From: Prolixibacteraceae bacterium
GTDB taxonomy: Bacteria > Bacteroidota > Bacteroidia > Bacteroidales > Prolixibacteraceae
NCBI GenBank assembly: GCA_023229575.1
Contig: JALNYZ010000020.1
Coordinates: 9,797 to 73,796 of the forward strand
Direction: 5' to 3'
Length of the DNA stretch: 64,000 bases
Positions 1 to 10,138 of the stretch are shown piece by piece (within the stretch, counting starts at the first letter, position 1; the number at the start of each line of letters is the position of its first letter). The position numbers were made by a program, and so were the translations under genes. Below the pieces are notes generated by a model. It made no database searches. It saw nothing but the letters and a program-made list of their open reading frames with translations, and was not told the origin of the DNA.

Positions 1-1
1 C

Positions 2-946
2 ATTAGACGATTATTTGTAAGGTGGTCTGTTGCTGCTACCCTATTAACGGCGGTTATTATAACTTCAATTGGTTATTTCCGGGTCAATTCGACTACGGAA
101 ATTGTCCATTTTGCGCAAACCCTTGATAATATTAAGGCCGGAAACAGTACCCGTATCATTCTCCTGGATGGAGAAGAGGTGCGAATAGACAAGAAAATAT
201 CCCAGATAAAGTATGATGCCAAAGGGGAGAATATATTGATCGATTCGGAACAGAAAATTGCCCAGAAAACAAATGATCAGATAGCAGTTTATAATACAGT
301 AATTGTCCCCAACGGAAAAAGAACCCAAATTACCTTATCGGAAGGGACAAAAGTCTGGCTGAACTCAGGGTCAAAACTTGTTTATCCGGCCATGTTTGCA
401 GAGAACAAACGTGAAGTTTACATTGACGGGGAGGCTGTATTTGATGTTACGCACATGAATGATAAACCATTTGTTGTTAGTACAAAAGATTTTGATATCA
501 AAGTTGTGGGAACCGTTTTCAATGTAAATTCCTATTCAGGTGATGAAAATTCGAGTGCCGTATTGGAACAGGGGAAAATTGAGCTTGTTTATAAAGGCAC
601 TTCCATTTTATCCAAAGAAAAACGGGTTATCTCTCCTGGAACTATGGTTGTTTACGACCATCAACAAAAAACCATGGCCCAACAAAAGGTAAACCCACAA
701 AAATATTTGTCCTGGCGTGAAGGATATTTGACACTCAACAGTGAAAAACTGATCGATATCCTACGGAAATTAAGTCGTTATTATAATATTGAGATGATCA
801 TAACGGATGAACATCTAAAAAATGAAACCTTTTCGGGATACCTGGATCTAAAAAACTCGCCGGAAGAGGTGTTGTCTGTTATTAATGAAACCACTTTGTT
901 TTCCTATACAACAGATCATGAAAAAATATTTATTAACCCAAAATAA
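2..946 (+). CDS. FecR-family anti-sigma factor (5' end outside window)
   Basis: This is an inner-membrane anti-sigma factor that relays a signal from a SusC-type outer-membrane receptor to an ECF sigma factor. The reading frame is open from base 2, so the N-terminal cytoplasmic part is cut off by the window edge; a GTG at 179 is internal. Visible residues 9-26 form one membrane segment. The periplasmic FecR domain follows, with the typical VPNGKRTQITLSEGTKVWLN stretch and later DGEAVFDV and VVGTVFNV. The C-terminal ~70 residues look like DUF4974, from SEKLIDILRKLSRYYN to the end. The SusC gene 123 bp downstream is its expected partner. The sigma gene should lie just upstream of the window. 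Family assignment is secure; which ligand it senses is not visible. Confidence 0.93.
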   Translation: MRRLFVRWSVAATLLTAVIITSIGYFRVNSTTEIVHFAQTLDNIKAGNSTRIILLDGEEVRIDKKISQIKYDAKGENILIDSEQKIAQKTNDQIAVYNTVIVPNGKRTQITLSEGTKVWLNSGSKLVYPAMFAENKREVYIDGEAVFDVTHMNDKPFVVSTKDFDIKVVGTVFNVNSYSGDENSSAVLEQGKIELVYKGTSILSKEKRVISPGTMVVYDHQQKTMAQQKVNPQKYLSWREGYLTLNSEKLIDILRKLSRYYNIEMIITDEHLKNETFSGYLDLKNSPEEVLSVINETTLFSYTTDHEKIFINPK

Positions 947-989
947 TACGCCTATTGAAAACTAGAAAAACTTATGAAAATGTAAAAAA

Positions 990-1022
990 AAGCTTGCAGA
1001 TGTTGCAACCATCCGCAAGCTT
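990..1022 (+). terminator. Hairpin between fecR and susC
   Basis: Arms 990-1002 and 1010-1022 are complementary at 12 of 13 positions around a 7-base loop, and both ends are AAGCTT. It is preceded by an A-run and followed by AT-rich sequence without a clean T-run. It may end fecR transcription or insulate susC; a processing or regulatory role is equally possible. Confidence 0.5.
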
Positions 1023-1069
1023 CAAATTTTAATTTACATCGCCTGACAGCGATATTAATAAACCAAAAG

Positions 1070-4000
1070 ATGAACAAATGTATGAAAAAAAATGACACTT
1101 GGACGACTAATTTCCTTCAAAATAGTTTTTTCAAGAAGGTTTTTAAGGTTATGAAAATTACAGTATTTATTCTCCTCCTTACGATTAGCAGCGCCATTGC
1201 CAAATCTTCGTATTCCCAAAATACGAGACTGACGCTGCATTTGGAGAATGTGACAATTCAGAAAATCTTCGATGAAATACAGAAGAAGAGTGAGTTTATT
1301 ATTTTTTATAAAGATGATCAGGTTAATCTCAACCATCTATCAAATGTAGATGTTGAAGATGCAACGGTCGATCAGATTTTGGACCAGGCCTTAAAAGGGA
1401 CTGGCCTGGGATACCGGATTATGGATCGTCAGATAGTGATTTCAACGGATAAAATAAAGGAGTTGCCATCTCTAGAAAAATCTAAAACAACATCTGAGCA
1501 AAAAAAAGGAATCTCCGGTACTGTAAAAGACAGCCAAGGCCTTCCTTTACCTGGCGTTTCCGTTGTTGTAAAAGGAACTACTACCGGAATTATTACTGAT
1601 TCAAATGGACAATATTCACTTTCAAATATTTCTGAAAATTCGATTTTGCAATTTTCATTTATAGGAATGAAAAAACAGGAAGTGGCGGTTGGAATTAAAA
1701 CAACAATTAACGTTACCCTTGTTGAGGAAACAATAAACATTAACGAAGTTGTTGCCGTAGGGTATGGTACAACGCCCAAAGAAACAATGACTGGCGCCAT
1801 AAGTTCGGTTAAAGGTGCAGTCCTCAATGAGGCACCGGTGGCTAATGTGAGCAATAGCCTTGCCGGACGTTTGTCTGGGTTGATCTCAGTTACAGGGAGT
1901 GGAGAACCCGGTAATGATGGCTCGACTTTGAGGATCCGTGGGGTAAACACTTTAGGGGACAACGATGTACTTGTTGTTGTTGATGGAGTTGCTGGTCGTA
2001 GCTTAGACCGAATAGACCCCAACACCATCGAAAGTCTTACTATTTTGAAAGATGCGTCGGCTGCCATCTATGGTTCGCAGGCCGCAAATGGGGTGATTTT
2101 GATTACCACCAAACGGGGTAGCATTGGCAAACCCATAATTACATTTAAGGCTGACTACGGTTTTAACCAACCTACGCGCATCCCAAAAGTGACAGATGCT
2201 CCTACTTACGCTACCATGATAAACGAAATGAGTTATTATAATGGGGCAAATAAACCAACTTATACCGATGAAGAAATTCAAAAATTCAAGGATGGAAGCG
2301 ACCCATTGCGATATGGAAATACAAATTGGTATGCCGAAGTATTAAAACCTTGGACACCACAAAGTTCTTACAATGCTTCAATATCCGGAGGATCGGAATC
2401 ATTGAAATTTTTTGTGGCATTGGGTGTTAAATCGCAGGAAGGAAATTACCGCAATAGTGCTTCTTCCTATAATCAATATGATTTCCGCAGCAATTTGGAC
2501 GGAACTATTAATAAATACATGACTATTGCTTTTGATGTATCAGGGCGAATGGAGGATAAGAAATTTCCAACAACCAGTTCTCAGGGAATTTTTGGGGCTG
2601 CAATGAGATCTCTGCCTACATTACCCTCTAAATACGACGATGGAAAACCTGGGCCGGCGAATGAAAGCGGACAAAATCCTATCGTTCTTGGAACGAATCT
2701 TCTTGGCTATGACAATAGTCAAATGTACGTATTTAACAGTAACCTGAAGCTGAATGTCAAAATTCCAGGAGTGAATGGTCTGTCAATGAGTGTTAATGCA
2801 TCATTTGACAACAACTCTTATTATAGAAAATATTGGAAAAAACCTTACTACCTCTTTTCCTGGGATAAAGTAACTGTAGATGCAAATGGAAATCCTGTGC
2901 TTGTAAAAATAAGCCCGGGGGTTAAAACTGCGGAGCTCGACCAATGGTCTACGCAATCGTTGGGTATCACCCTTGTTGGCTTAATAAATTATCAAACAAC
3001 CATTGCCAAAACCCATCATGTAAGGTTAATGCTGGGGAGTGAAAGCAGGTCGGGAAAGGGCCTTAATTTTTCTGCTTCCAGAAGGGATTATGCCAGCGAT
3101 GCTTTAGATATATTAAATGCTGGCGGGGCCACAAGGATTGGCAATACAGGTACTGGATCAGTATCTGCCCGCTTAAGCTATATTGGCAGGTTCAATTATG
3201 ATTATAAACAAAAATATATTGCTGAGTTATTGTTTCGTTATGACGGATCTTACAATTTTCCTGAGGATCATCGATGGGGATTTTTCCCTGGCATAAATGC
3301 TGGTTGGAGAATTTCTGAAGAAAGGTTTTTTAAAGAGAATGTCAAGTTTGTTGATAATTTGAAACTAAGGGGTTCATTTGGAAGAACCGGAAATGATCGT
3401 ATTGCTGAATGGCAATACCTGAGCTCTTTTGGCTATGGTACGCCTAGTATGGGTACTGGCAATTTTGGCCCAATCAAATTTGTTACCGGAAGCGGAGTTG
3501 AAGAACAAACCTTATATGAAACGCGCATTGGTAATCCTAGTATTACATGGGAAATCGCCGACCAGATGGATGTTGGTTTTGAGTCATCTTTGTTCAAAAA
3601 TAAATTATCGATAGAAGGTTCCTACTTTTATTATAAGCGTTCAAATGTATTGGTTAAAAGGAATGCGTCCATTCCTGTTTCTACAGGTTTAAGCCTACCG
3701 CTGGAAAACATTGGAAAGGTACATAACCAGGGTTTTGATTTCGATGTCACTTACCGGGATAGGATAAATAAGCTTAACTATTCCATCAATTTGAACGGTG
3801 GTTATACGAAAAACGAAATCGATTTCTGGGACGAACCGGGAGGAGCACCTATTTGGCAACAATCAACAGGTCGACCTGTAAATACCAATTTATATTATCT
3901 GGCTGACGGAGTGTTTGTCGATCAGGCAGATGTAGATGCAACTGCTGCAAAATGGGTAGGTGCTAAGCCGGGCGACCTAAAATTTAAAGACGTAAGCGGA

Positions 4001-4549
4001 GATGGAAAGATCGATGCCAATGATAGGGTAAGAAACGACAAAACAAACATTCCAACAATCACAGGTGGGATGGGTATAAATATGGATTATAAAGGATTTG
4101 ACCTCTCCATACTATTGCAATCCGCTATTGGCGCTGTTAACTATGGTTTCACCGATTCAGGGTCTCTTGGTAACTATCTGCAAAGTTATGCCGATGGAAG
4201 ATGGACGCAGGATAATCCAAGTGCAACGAAGCCAAGAGCATATAGTACAGGCGATAAGTATTGGAATAATCCGAACGTTGGTTTACAAACTGACTATTTC
4301 CTCTTGAAAACTGATTATTTGAGGCTGAAAAACCTACAGTTAGGCTATACTTTGCCAAAAATGAGTCTGTCAAAAGTTGGTATAGAAAGAATTAGGGTGT
4401 ACCTAAGCGGATATAATCTACTGACATTTAGTCCTGATTATAAGGATTTTGATCCAGAGTCTTCCGGTTCTACCAGTGGAAACCGATTCGCTTCTCACAG
4501 CTATCCATTGTTGCGGGTGATATCGGCAGGGGTAACAATATCTTTATAA
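1070..4549 (+). CDS. SusC/RagA-family TonB-dependent glycan transporter
   Basis: This is the outer-membrane channel for oligosaccharide import, powered by TonB/ExbBD. After a hydrophobic export signal (about residues 29-46) comes an STN domain (about 52-125) that contacts the FecR anti-sigma factor. A carboxypeptidase-regulatory-like domain follows (about 148-230, starting ISGTVKDSQGLPLPGVSV), then the plug beginning INEVVAVGYG (about residue 225) and a beta-barrel to residue 1159. The STN domain and the FecR gene immediately upstream mean transport is coupled to sigma-factor induction. A second ATG at 1151 would give a more conventional signal peptide, but long N-termini are usual in STN-type SusC proteins. 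It pairs with the SusD gene 30 bp downstream. Confidence 0.96.
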   Translation: MNKCMKKNDTWTTNFLQNSFFKKVFKVMKITVFILLLTISSAIAKSSYSQNTRLTLHLENVTIQKIFDEIQKKSEFIIFYKDDQVNLNHLSNVDVEDATVDQILDQALKGTGLGYRIMDRQIVISTDKIKELPSLEKSKTTSEQKKGISGTVKDSQGLPLPGVSVVVKGTTTGIITDSNGQYSLSNISENSILQFSFIGMKKQEVAVGIKTTINVTLVEETININEVVAVGYGTTPKETMTGAISSVKGAVLNEAPVANVSNSLAGRLSGLISVTGSGEPGNDGSTLRIRGVNTLGDNDVLVVVDGVAGRSLDRIDPNTIESLTILKDASAAIYGSQAANGVILITTKRGSIGKPIITFKADYGFNQPTRIPKVTDAPTYATMINEMSYYNGANKPTYTDEEIQKFKDGSDPLRYGNTNWYAEVLKPWTPQSSYNASISGGSESLKFFVALGVKSQEGNYRNSASSYNQYDFRSNLDGTINKYMTIAFDVSGRMEDKKFPTTSSQGIFGAAMRSLPTLPSKYDDGKPGPANESGQNPIVLGTNLLGYDNSQMYVFNSNLKLNVKIPGVNGLSMSVNASFDNNSYYRKYWKKPYYLFSWDKVTVDANGNPVLVKISPGVKTAELDQWSTQSLGITLVGLINYQTTIAKTHHVRLMLGSESRSGKGLNFSASRRDYASDALDILNAGGATRIGNTGTGSVSARLSYIGRFNYDYKQKYIAELLFRYDGSYNFPEDHRWGFFPGINAGWRISEERFFKENVKFVDNLKLRGSFGRTGNDRIAEWQYLSSFGYGTPSMGTGNFGPIKFVTGSGVEEQTLYETRIGNPSITWEIADQMDVGFESSLFKNKLSIEGSYFYYKRSNVLVKRNASIPVSTGLSLPLENIGKVHNQGFDFDVTYRDRINKLNYSINLNGGYTKNEIDFWDEPGGAPIWQQSTGRPVNTNLYYLADGVFVDQADVDATAAKWVGAKPGDLKFKDVSGDGKIDANDRVRNDKTNIPTITGGMGINMDYKGFDLSILLQSAIGAVNYGFTDSGSLGNYLQSYADGRWTQDNPSATKPRAYSTGDKYWNNPNVGLQTDYFLLKTDYLRLKNLQLGYTLPKMSLSKVGIERIRVYLSGYNLLTFSPDYKDFDPESSGSTSGNRFASHSYPLLRVISAGVTISL

Positions 4550-4579
4550 TATTTATATACTATTTAATTTACATATATC

Positions 4580-6361
4580 ATGAAACTACGATTTGTAATT
4601 TATATATGCACTGTGTGTATGTTAATGCAGTTGCAATCATGTAAAAATGATTTAAACTTAACCCCTGTAGATCAATTCGCTGCCGAGAATGTGTGGAATA
4701 ATGCCAGTACCATTAGAGTGTATATTAACAACATTTATACTGGTGTTCCGCATGGTTATGGTAATATTATGCTTTCGACAGTATCTGATGAATCTGTTTG
4801 GTTTGCTGATGCAACAATTTCCCGCATAACAAGAAGCGAAATTACTCCTAGCGATTTACTTTATTTTGACCTCAGGGTCGGGAATTATGGAAATGGTTAC
4901 AGGCTCAAAACAATGAACATGGAAAGGGTTTATACGTTTATACGCTATGCCAATTTATTCTTTTCGAATATCGATAATTCTGCTGTGGATGTACCTACCA
5001 AAAATATCTTCAAAGGTGAGGTGTTTTTTCTGAGGGCCTTTATGTATCACAATCTGGTCGCCACTTATGGTGGAGTTCCCATTATCACCAAGGTTTATGG
5101 TTTGAATGACGATTACGCAGCGCCTCGAAATACTTATGCAGAATGTATAAAGTTTATTTCAGACCAATGCGATAGTGCAGCCTTTTATTTACCTCTGAAA
5201 CAAGTTGGGGGGGACAATATTGTTCGGGCTACTAAAGGGGCGGCCATGGCTTTAAAATCAAGAACTTTGCTTTATGCTGCAAGCGATTTGTACAATAATG
5301 AAGCTGCATGGGCAGGTGGTGTAAACAAGGAATTGGTGGGTTATGTTGGCGGTAATAGAACAGAACGTTGGACAGCTGCTAAAAACGCTGCCAAAGCGGT
5401 TATCGATTTAGGCGTGTATTCTTTGTATAAACCTACCCCTGCATCTACTGATGAGGCCATCAAAAATTATTCTGACATTTTTCTGTTGAACGAAACAACG
5501 GAAGACATTTTTATACGAAGGTTTACTTCAAACCTATATGATGGATACGAGTACGCCCCGGGAAGATGGAACCTGCCTGCAGGTTATAGAGGTAATGGAG
5601 CAGCCCAGGTTATCGGCCAATTGGTTGATGATTATGAATTTACCGATGGCACTGCCTTTTCATGGTCTAATCCCATTCATGCTGCGAACCCATATGTAAA
5701 ACGTGACCCCAGATTATATTCTTCTATCTTTTATGAAGGCGCTTCCTGGAGGGCCCGCCCGCCGCAATATATGCCCAAGGATCCTATTGGTAAAATTCAA
5801 TTGGGTGTTTGGCAAACATCAAAAACAGGGGTAACAAAAGGTATCGATAATGGACTGACTGGTTATTACATGCGGAAATTTATGGATCCGACAGTGGAAG
5901 ATCCACAAAATACAACGCAAGCAATACCATGGCGTTTTATTCGTTATGCTGAAGTAATTTTGAACTATGCAGAGGCCTGTATCGAACTTGGAGAGGAAAC
6001 CGAAGCTTTAACCTGGCTCAATAAAATACGGACCAGGTCTAAAATGCCACTTATTACCACTACAGGTTCTGCATTACGGCAAAGCTGCCGTCATGAACGA
6101 CGCATAGAGTTAGCTTTTGAAGACCACCGGTATTTTGATATTAGAAGATGGATGATAGCAGACCAGGTTTATGTGAATCCGGAGATTACCAAACCAGTCT
6201 ATAAGTGGAATGGTACCTCCACAGACGTTTCACCAACTTATGGAATTTCTTATGAAACAGGGACATTCAGAAGGTTATGGCTTCCAAAGTCCTATTTTCT
6301 TCCCTTCGCTTTAGATGAAATGAATAGAAATAATAAGTTGGTACAAAACCCACTTTACTAA
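4580..6361 (+). CDS. SusD/RagB-family surface glycan-binding lipoprotein
   Basis: This is the surface lid that binds glycan and delivers it to the SusC channel. The N-terminus has a lipoprotein signal with the acylated cysteine at residue 21 (LQSCKND). The body has TPR-like helices typical of SusD, and the conserved C-terminal region contains LNYAEACIELG and RRIELAFEDHRYFDIRRW. Length (593 residues) is normal for the family. It lies 30 bp after susC and is surely co-transcribed with it. The ligand cannot be read from the sequence; the downstream enzymes suggest a branched heteroglycan with fucose, mannose and uronic acid. Confidence 0.96.
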   Translation: MKLRFVIYICTVCMLMQLQSCKNDLNLTPVDQFAAENVWNNASTIRVYINNIYTGVPHGYGNIMLSTVSDESVWFADATISRITRSEITPSDLLYFDLRVGNYGNGYRLKTMNMERVYTFIRYANLFFSNIDNSAVDVPTKNIFKGEVFFLRAFMYHNLVATYGGVPIITKVYGLNDDYAAPRNTYAECIKFISDQCDSAAFYLPLKQVGGDNIVRATKGAAMALKSRTLLYAASDLYNNEAAWAGGVNKELVGYVGGNRTERWTAAKNAAKAVIDLGVYSLYKPTPASTDEAIKNYSDIFLLNETTEDIFIRRFTSNLYDGYEYAPGRWNLPAGYRGNGAAQVIGQLVDDYEFTDGTAFSWSNPIHAANPYVKRDPRLYSSIFYEGASWRARPPQYMPKDPIGKIQLGVWQTSKTGVTKGIDNGLTGYYMRKFMDPTVEDPQNTTQAIPWRFIRYAEVILNYAEACIELGEETEALTWLNKIRTRSKMPLITTTGSALRQSCRHERRIELAFEDHRYFDIRRWMIADQVYVNPEITKPVYKWNGTSTDVSPTYGISYETGTFRRLWLPKSYFLPFALDEMNRNNKLVQNPLY

Positions 6362-6838
6362 AAAGTAAATGTTGAGGGTATATTGCCAATAGGAGATTTT
6401 GTTATCTTCAGTTCCGACTGATTCTTAAAATATACTCGTTTTTTTTACGTTTCAAATCAATCAAAAAAACACGTAACAGGAGCTGGGTTCGTTTATAGAG
6501 CCTAGCTCCTCAACGTGAGCAATTCCTGTAGATACATTAGCGAATGCCACAGTGAAATAGTCCTGCAACTTTGCTATCTAATTAGGTTCAAGGATACTGT
6601 TCCTGCGTATGTAAAACTTGCATACTAATTTATCAAAACCCCTTTCCCCTATTGTTGAAGGATGCGATCCGAGCAGAAGTGTTATTGATTCTTATGGTAT
6701 GTCCAAGTCCCCGATCTGTATTTGATAAGGATTCAAGCCTTGCTCAAAAAATTATAAAGCTGTAATCTATTCTGATATGAACAAGATTATTGTCTACTCA
6801 AAATGAAAATATTTTATTTAGAATAAAAGAAGGAATCA
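6362..6838. other. Intergenic region after susD
   Basis: This 477-bp gap separates the susCD pair from the enzyme genes. It holds the hairpin at 6470-6517 and otherwise no coding remnant or repeat that I recognise. The last ~40 bases before the next gene contain a 26-base AT-rich motif (6800-6825) that recurs upstream of the second UroD-like gene (29338-29361). Confidence 0.6.
6470..6517. terminator. Probable susCD transcription terminator
   Basis: The inner arms 6478-6487 and 6501-6510 give a 10-bp stem with one G-T pair. Outer arms CACGT (6470-6474) and ACGTG (6513-6517) extend it. An A-run lies on the left side, so the T-run follows the hairpin only on the minus strand; on the plus strand it would be an atypical terminator. 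Confidence 0.5.
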
Positions 6839-9235
6839 ATGTATTTAAAATTTAAGTATCTGACCTCAGTCTGTCTAATTACATGCTTTTTTGTGGGGAT
6901 ATTTTTTGCCGTAGTTAAACCAGTTGTTGCTTCAACATTATATGAAGTACAGGACTGGAGTACCTTCGTAGGGCGTAGGGATTGGTTACTCAGCCTGGCT
7001 TGGCCGCCACCAACCCAAACCCAACATTTGGGGATGGTCTATAACCTGGCCAACCTCTATAATTATCCTGCCGGTTCGACGAACTCAAACAACGCTGTCA
7101 ATTATACTTCCAAGATGTTTGAACTCTTGACCACTTATGACCAGCTTCAGTCAAGCGAATTTTACCCTTTGGGCATCGTCAGGGCCATCTACCAGTTTGG
7201 TACCCGGTTCAGTTCTGTGCAGATGGTCAAAATCGGGAGAGATGCCGAGAAGTTTTATTTCTGGTATGGGGGTGGAACCGAAAATCATCACATATTGAGG
7301 TTATCTAACGCTTACCTGTTGGCTCAAAAGTTTCCAAATGGTTCCTGGCAACCTGACTTCCCAAATCCAAAACGGGCCGATCGTGCAGACCTTCCTTTGG
7401 GAAGTGCCCGGGTAAACTCAGCAACAATGATGAGCTTTGCCAAAGAAACGTTACGCTTGGAAGGGCAGAAGCATTATGCTCATTCATTCGGGGAAGCCGC
7501 CTCGCCGAATTATCTTATGGCCCATCTTATGCCTTTGCTGCATCTTTATGAATTTGCGGAAGACAAAGAGATGAAAAGCATCGCCCAAGCCATGATTCTT
7601 CATTTGCTGGCACACTTGTCTGTTAACGTTTATCGTGGTTATATCCTTGATCCTTACCCGCGTTTCTACAACTCGCTTTATACTAATGGAGGTAAAGGTC
7701 CAGGGAATGAAGATGGCGTTAAGAACCCTACTCTTCTTTTGAACTGGCTCTATTGGAATCAGTTTACGCCTGATGCAGCCCGAATGACAACTTGGGGCGA
7801 TCCATTGTGGGCGCTCTATCCTGCTATTTCCTCCTACCGGCCACCGGTAGCCTTGGAGCGCATTGCCAACCTGAGCAGCGACAATCTGGGCAAAGCGCAC
7901 TGGGTCAAAACCACAGAGCCAGGCCATAATGGAAGCACTACTACTGTGATATTTGATGTTGAACGCCGTCGTGTTTGGCGTGACAAGGAATTCGCAATCG
8001 GTTCGATGACCGGTTATCATGATCCTGAAGGTTTTTATTTGACAGACGGGAGCAAGTTGGGTATTGCCTATCGCTCCAATGACCGGTTACAATACCTTCA
8101 GGCCGGACATCCTTATTGGCTTGCCGATGAGCCAGAAACCCTGTCTAACTTTGCATGGTGGCAGGGTCCCCTTTCACCCTTCATACAAGTGGCCCACGAT
8201 AAAAACACCGTTATTGTAATGTTTAACATTACCGATACTGATCCCTGGCCAACTTCAAAACGTACCGATTTTTACCTTACTGACAGGTCTACAAATCGAA
8301 TCAGGAGAAGTGAACATACAAATGCACAACGCAAGGAATGCGGAATCCGCTATCCGGTCACAATGGACGAAACAAGCGAAGTAACCAATGCAGACGGCAC
8401 AAAATGGTATTTTTTGCGTGAAGGGCTGACCTTCATTGGGATTCGTTCACTGACCCCATCGACAACTCAGATCGACAACAAGAATGTGTGGAAGGCTCTT
8501 TATGCAACGGCCGTCCTTCATGGAGGGCGTTCTCAAACCGGATTTGTTGTCGAGGTCGGTACCAGTGTGGAGAGCGGCGGTAAGTTTGCCACATTTGAAA
8601 TATTCAAAGCGAACCTTACTGCCCGTCAACCAAGCGTTAAATGGGGTTTCGGCTCTACTCCATCATTGACCATAGAATATACCAATTCAGAAAACGTGAC
8701 TCTCAAAACGGAATACGATACCAATCTGGTTGCTGATGCTGAAGGCAAGGTAAGGATGATCCCCAATGTTTGGGTGAATGGTGTACCAGAAGTTTCAGAC
8801 TCCTGGCCTGACATCGATGCCCGGATCGATCCCACACATCCTCTTGTAACATTGGTCGATAAAGTGTTGACGATCACCGATCCTGTCACAGGAGCCGTAG
8901 AAAGTGTAGATTGGAGGGGAAATCTTCCGGTTATATCGTCGGATGTGTCCACAGATATAACACTCATTCCCAATGGTTGTAATATTACTTTAAAAATTCT
9001 ATCGTGCAGAAATATTGTTTTGCCATGCGAGACAGCAACAGTTACAGTTGCATGTTATGATATAGTGGGCCGCTTACTTGATAAACGAATGAACATTGAA
9101 GTCTTTTCGGGAAATGATATACTATTAAAGGACTTAAATATTAACGGTGTGGTTATTATAAAAGCCGATTGCCGGGATAAAGGTGGAAGGTATTTACAAA
9201 CGGTATCAAAAAAGTTCGTGATAATGCACACATAA
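6839..9235 (+). CDS. Secreted toroid-fold protein, possible polysaccharide lyase
   Basis: I do not recognise a precise family. The 798-residue product starts with a signal peptide or anchor (about residues 9-31). The first ~300 residues are helical and rich in aromatic and His residues, with TENHHILRLSNAYLLAQ (about residues 147-163), resembling the (alpha/alpha) toroid of several polysaccharide lyases. The middle (about 340-640) is beta-rich like the super-sandwich domains of such lyases. The last ~90 residues form a separate beta domain that might be a sorting or binding module. RBS-like AAGGAA lies upstream of the ATG. Its position after susCD, together with a GH88/105-like hydrolase that acts on lyase products, supports a lyase role. 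That role is inference. Confidence 0.6.
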   Translation: MYLKFKYLTSVCLITCFFVGIFFAVVKPVVASTLYEVQDWSTFVGRRDWLLSLAWPPPTQTQHLGMVYNLANLYNYPAGSTNSNNAVNYTSKMFELLTTYDQLQSSEFYPLGIVRAIYQFGTRFSSVQMVKIGRDAEKFYFWYGGGTENHHILRLSNAYLLAQKFPNGSWQPDFPNPKRADRADLPLGSARVNSATMMSFAKETLRLEGQKHYAHSFGEAASPNYLMAHLMPLLHLYEFAEDKEMKSIAQAMILHLLAHLSVNVYRGYILDPYPRFYNSLYTNGGKGPGNEDGVKNPTLLLNWLYWNQFTPDAARMTTWGDPLWALYPAISSYRPPVALERIANLSSDNLGKAHWVKTTEPGHNGSTTTVIFDVERRRVWRDKEFAIGSMTGYHDPEGFYLTDGSKLGIAYRSNDRLQYLQAGHPYWLADEPETLSNFAWWQGPLSPFIQVAHDKNTVIVMFNITDTDPWPTSKRTDFYLTDRSTNRIRRSEHTNAQRKECGIRYPVTMDETSEVTNADGTKWYFLREGLTFIGIRSLTPSTTQIDNKNVWKALYATAVLHGGRSQTGFVVEVGTSVESGGKFATFEIFKANLTARQPSVKWGFGSTPSLTIEYTNSENVTLKTEYDTNLVADAEGKVRMIPNVWVNGVPEVSDSWPDIDARIDPTHPLVTLVDKVLTITDPVTGAVESVDWRGNLPVISSDVSTDITLIPNGCNITLKILSCRNIVLPCETATVTVACYDIVGRLLDKRMNIEVFSGNDILLKDLNINGVVIIKADCRDKGGRYLQTVSKKFVIMHT

Positions 9236-9365
9236 AGTATAATACTGCCTAAAATTAAACAGACTGAGTATTCATCGTATTGACATTTTCTGCAATATAA
9301 ACATGAATTTCAACTGTTTAAAGTAAATATTGGGAACGAAATATTTAATCAAAAAAATTTAAAAG

Positions 9366-10043
9366 ATGAAAAGTACTCAACTAATTTTTTTAATTCTGTT
9401 TTTGAGTTTTTACCAAATTGGATATGCTAATTCAAGGGGCATAAAAAATCATAAATGGCAATCATTGTTTGGAACAGATTTGAGACAGGCAATTTATGAT
9501 AAGAAGTGCTGGAAAATTGAAGATGGGGTTCTCACCGCATCAGAAGATAAGGCAATCTGGACTATTGGGCAATATGAGAATTTTGTTCTTGACCTCGAAT
9601 TCAAAACAGAGGACGGAACAAACAGTGGAGTAATTGTTTATTGTACAGATCAGGAAAAATGGATTCCCAACTCAATTGAAATTCAAATCGCTGATGATTA
9701 TTGCGAGAAATGGGGCAAAGCGAGAAAAGATTTTCAGTGCGGCGCCATTTTTGGTCACTTGCCTGCAAACCACCAGAAGGTTGTCAAAAAACCAGGAGAG
9801 TGGAACCATTATCGGATCACTTGTAAAGGAAAAATGATAGAAGTTAAGCTGAATGGGGAGAAAATTACAACAATGGATATGAGACAATGGACGTCTGGTA
9901 CAACGAACCCTGACGGCAGCAGTATCCCATCTTGGCTGCCTAATCCTCTTGCAGATTTATCGACCAAAGGCTTTATCGGATTACAGGGAAAACATGCAAA
10001 TGCAACAATATGGTTTCGTAATATACGCATCAAAACTCTTTAA
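9366..10043 (+). CDS. DUF1080-family secreted protein (3-keto-glycoside lyase/hydrolase-like)
   Basis: This is a 225-residue product with a signal peptide (about residues 1-22) and one concanavalin-like DUF1080 domain. Typical features are the ENFVLDLEFKTEDGTNSGVI core, WNHYRITCKGKMIEVKLNGE, and the closing GFIGLQGKHANATIWFRNIRI. Proteins of this family act on sugars first oxidised at C3 by Gfo/Idh/MocA oxidoreductases and then cleave the glycosidic bond. A second DUF1080 gene and a Gfo/Idh/MocA gene follow, which fits that two-step pathway. The substrate is unknown. Family membership is clear; the enzymatic role follows from family knowledge. Confidence 0.85.
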   Translation: MKSTQLIFLILFLSFYQIGYANSRGIKNHKWQSLFGTDLRQAIYDKKCWKIEDGVLTASEDKAIWTIGQYENFVLDLEFKTEDGTNSGVIVYCTDQEKWIPNSIEIQIADDYCEKWGKARKDFQCGAIFGHLPANHQKVVKKPGEWNHYRITCKGKMIEVKLNGEKITTMDMRQWTSGTTNPDGSSIPSWLPNPLADLSTKGFIGLQGKHANATIWFRNIRIKTL

Positions 10044-10138
10044 ATAGTTTGAATTGACAGTGAATGCTGAATTTGTAATTTACAGAAAATTAAGTAATCG
10101 AATGCCCGAATTACAACTAATTTGATAAAAATTGAATA

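Noticed and set aside
1429..2067. Long open frame on the minus strand inside susC
   Set aside because: It lies wholly inside a clear SusC gene, has Ser/Thr/Val-rich shadow composition and no domain.
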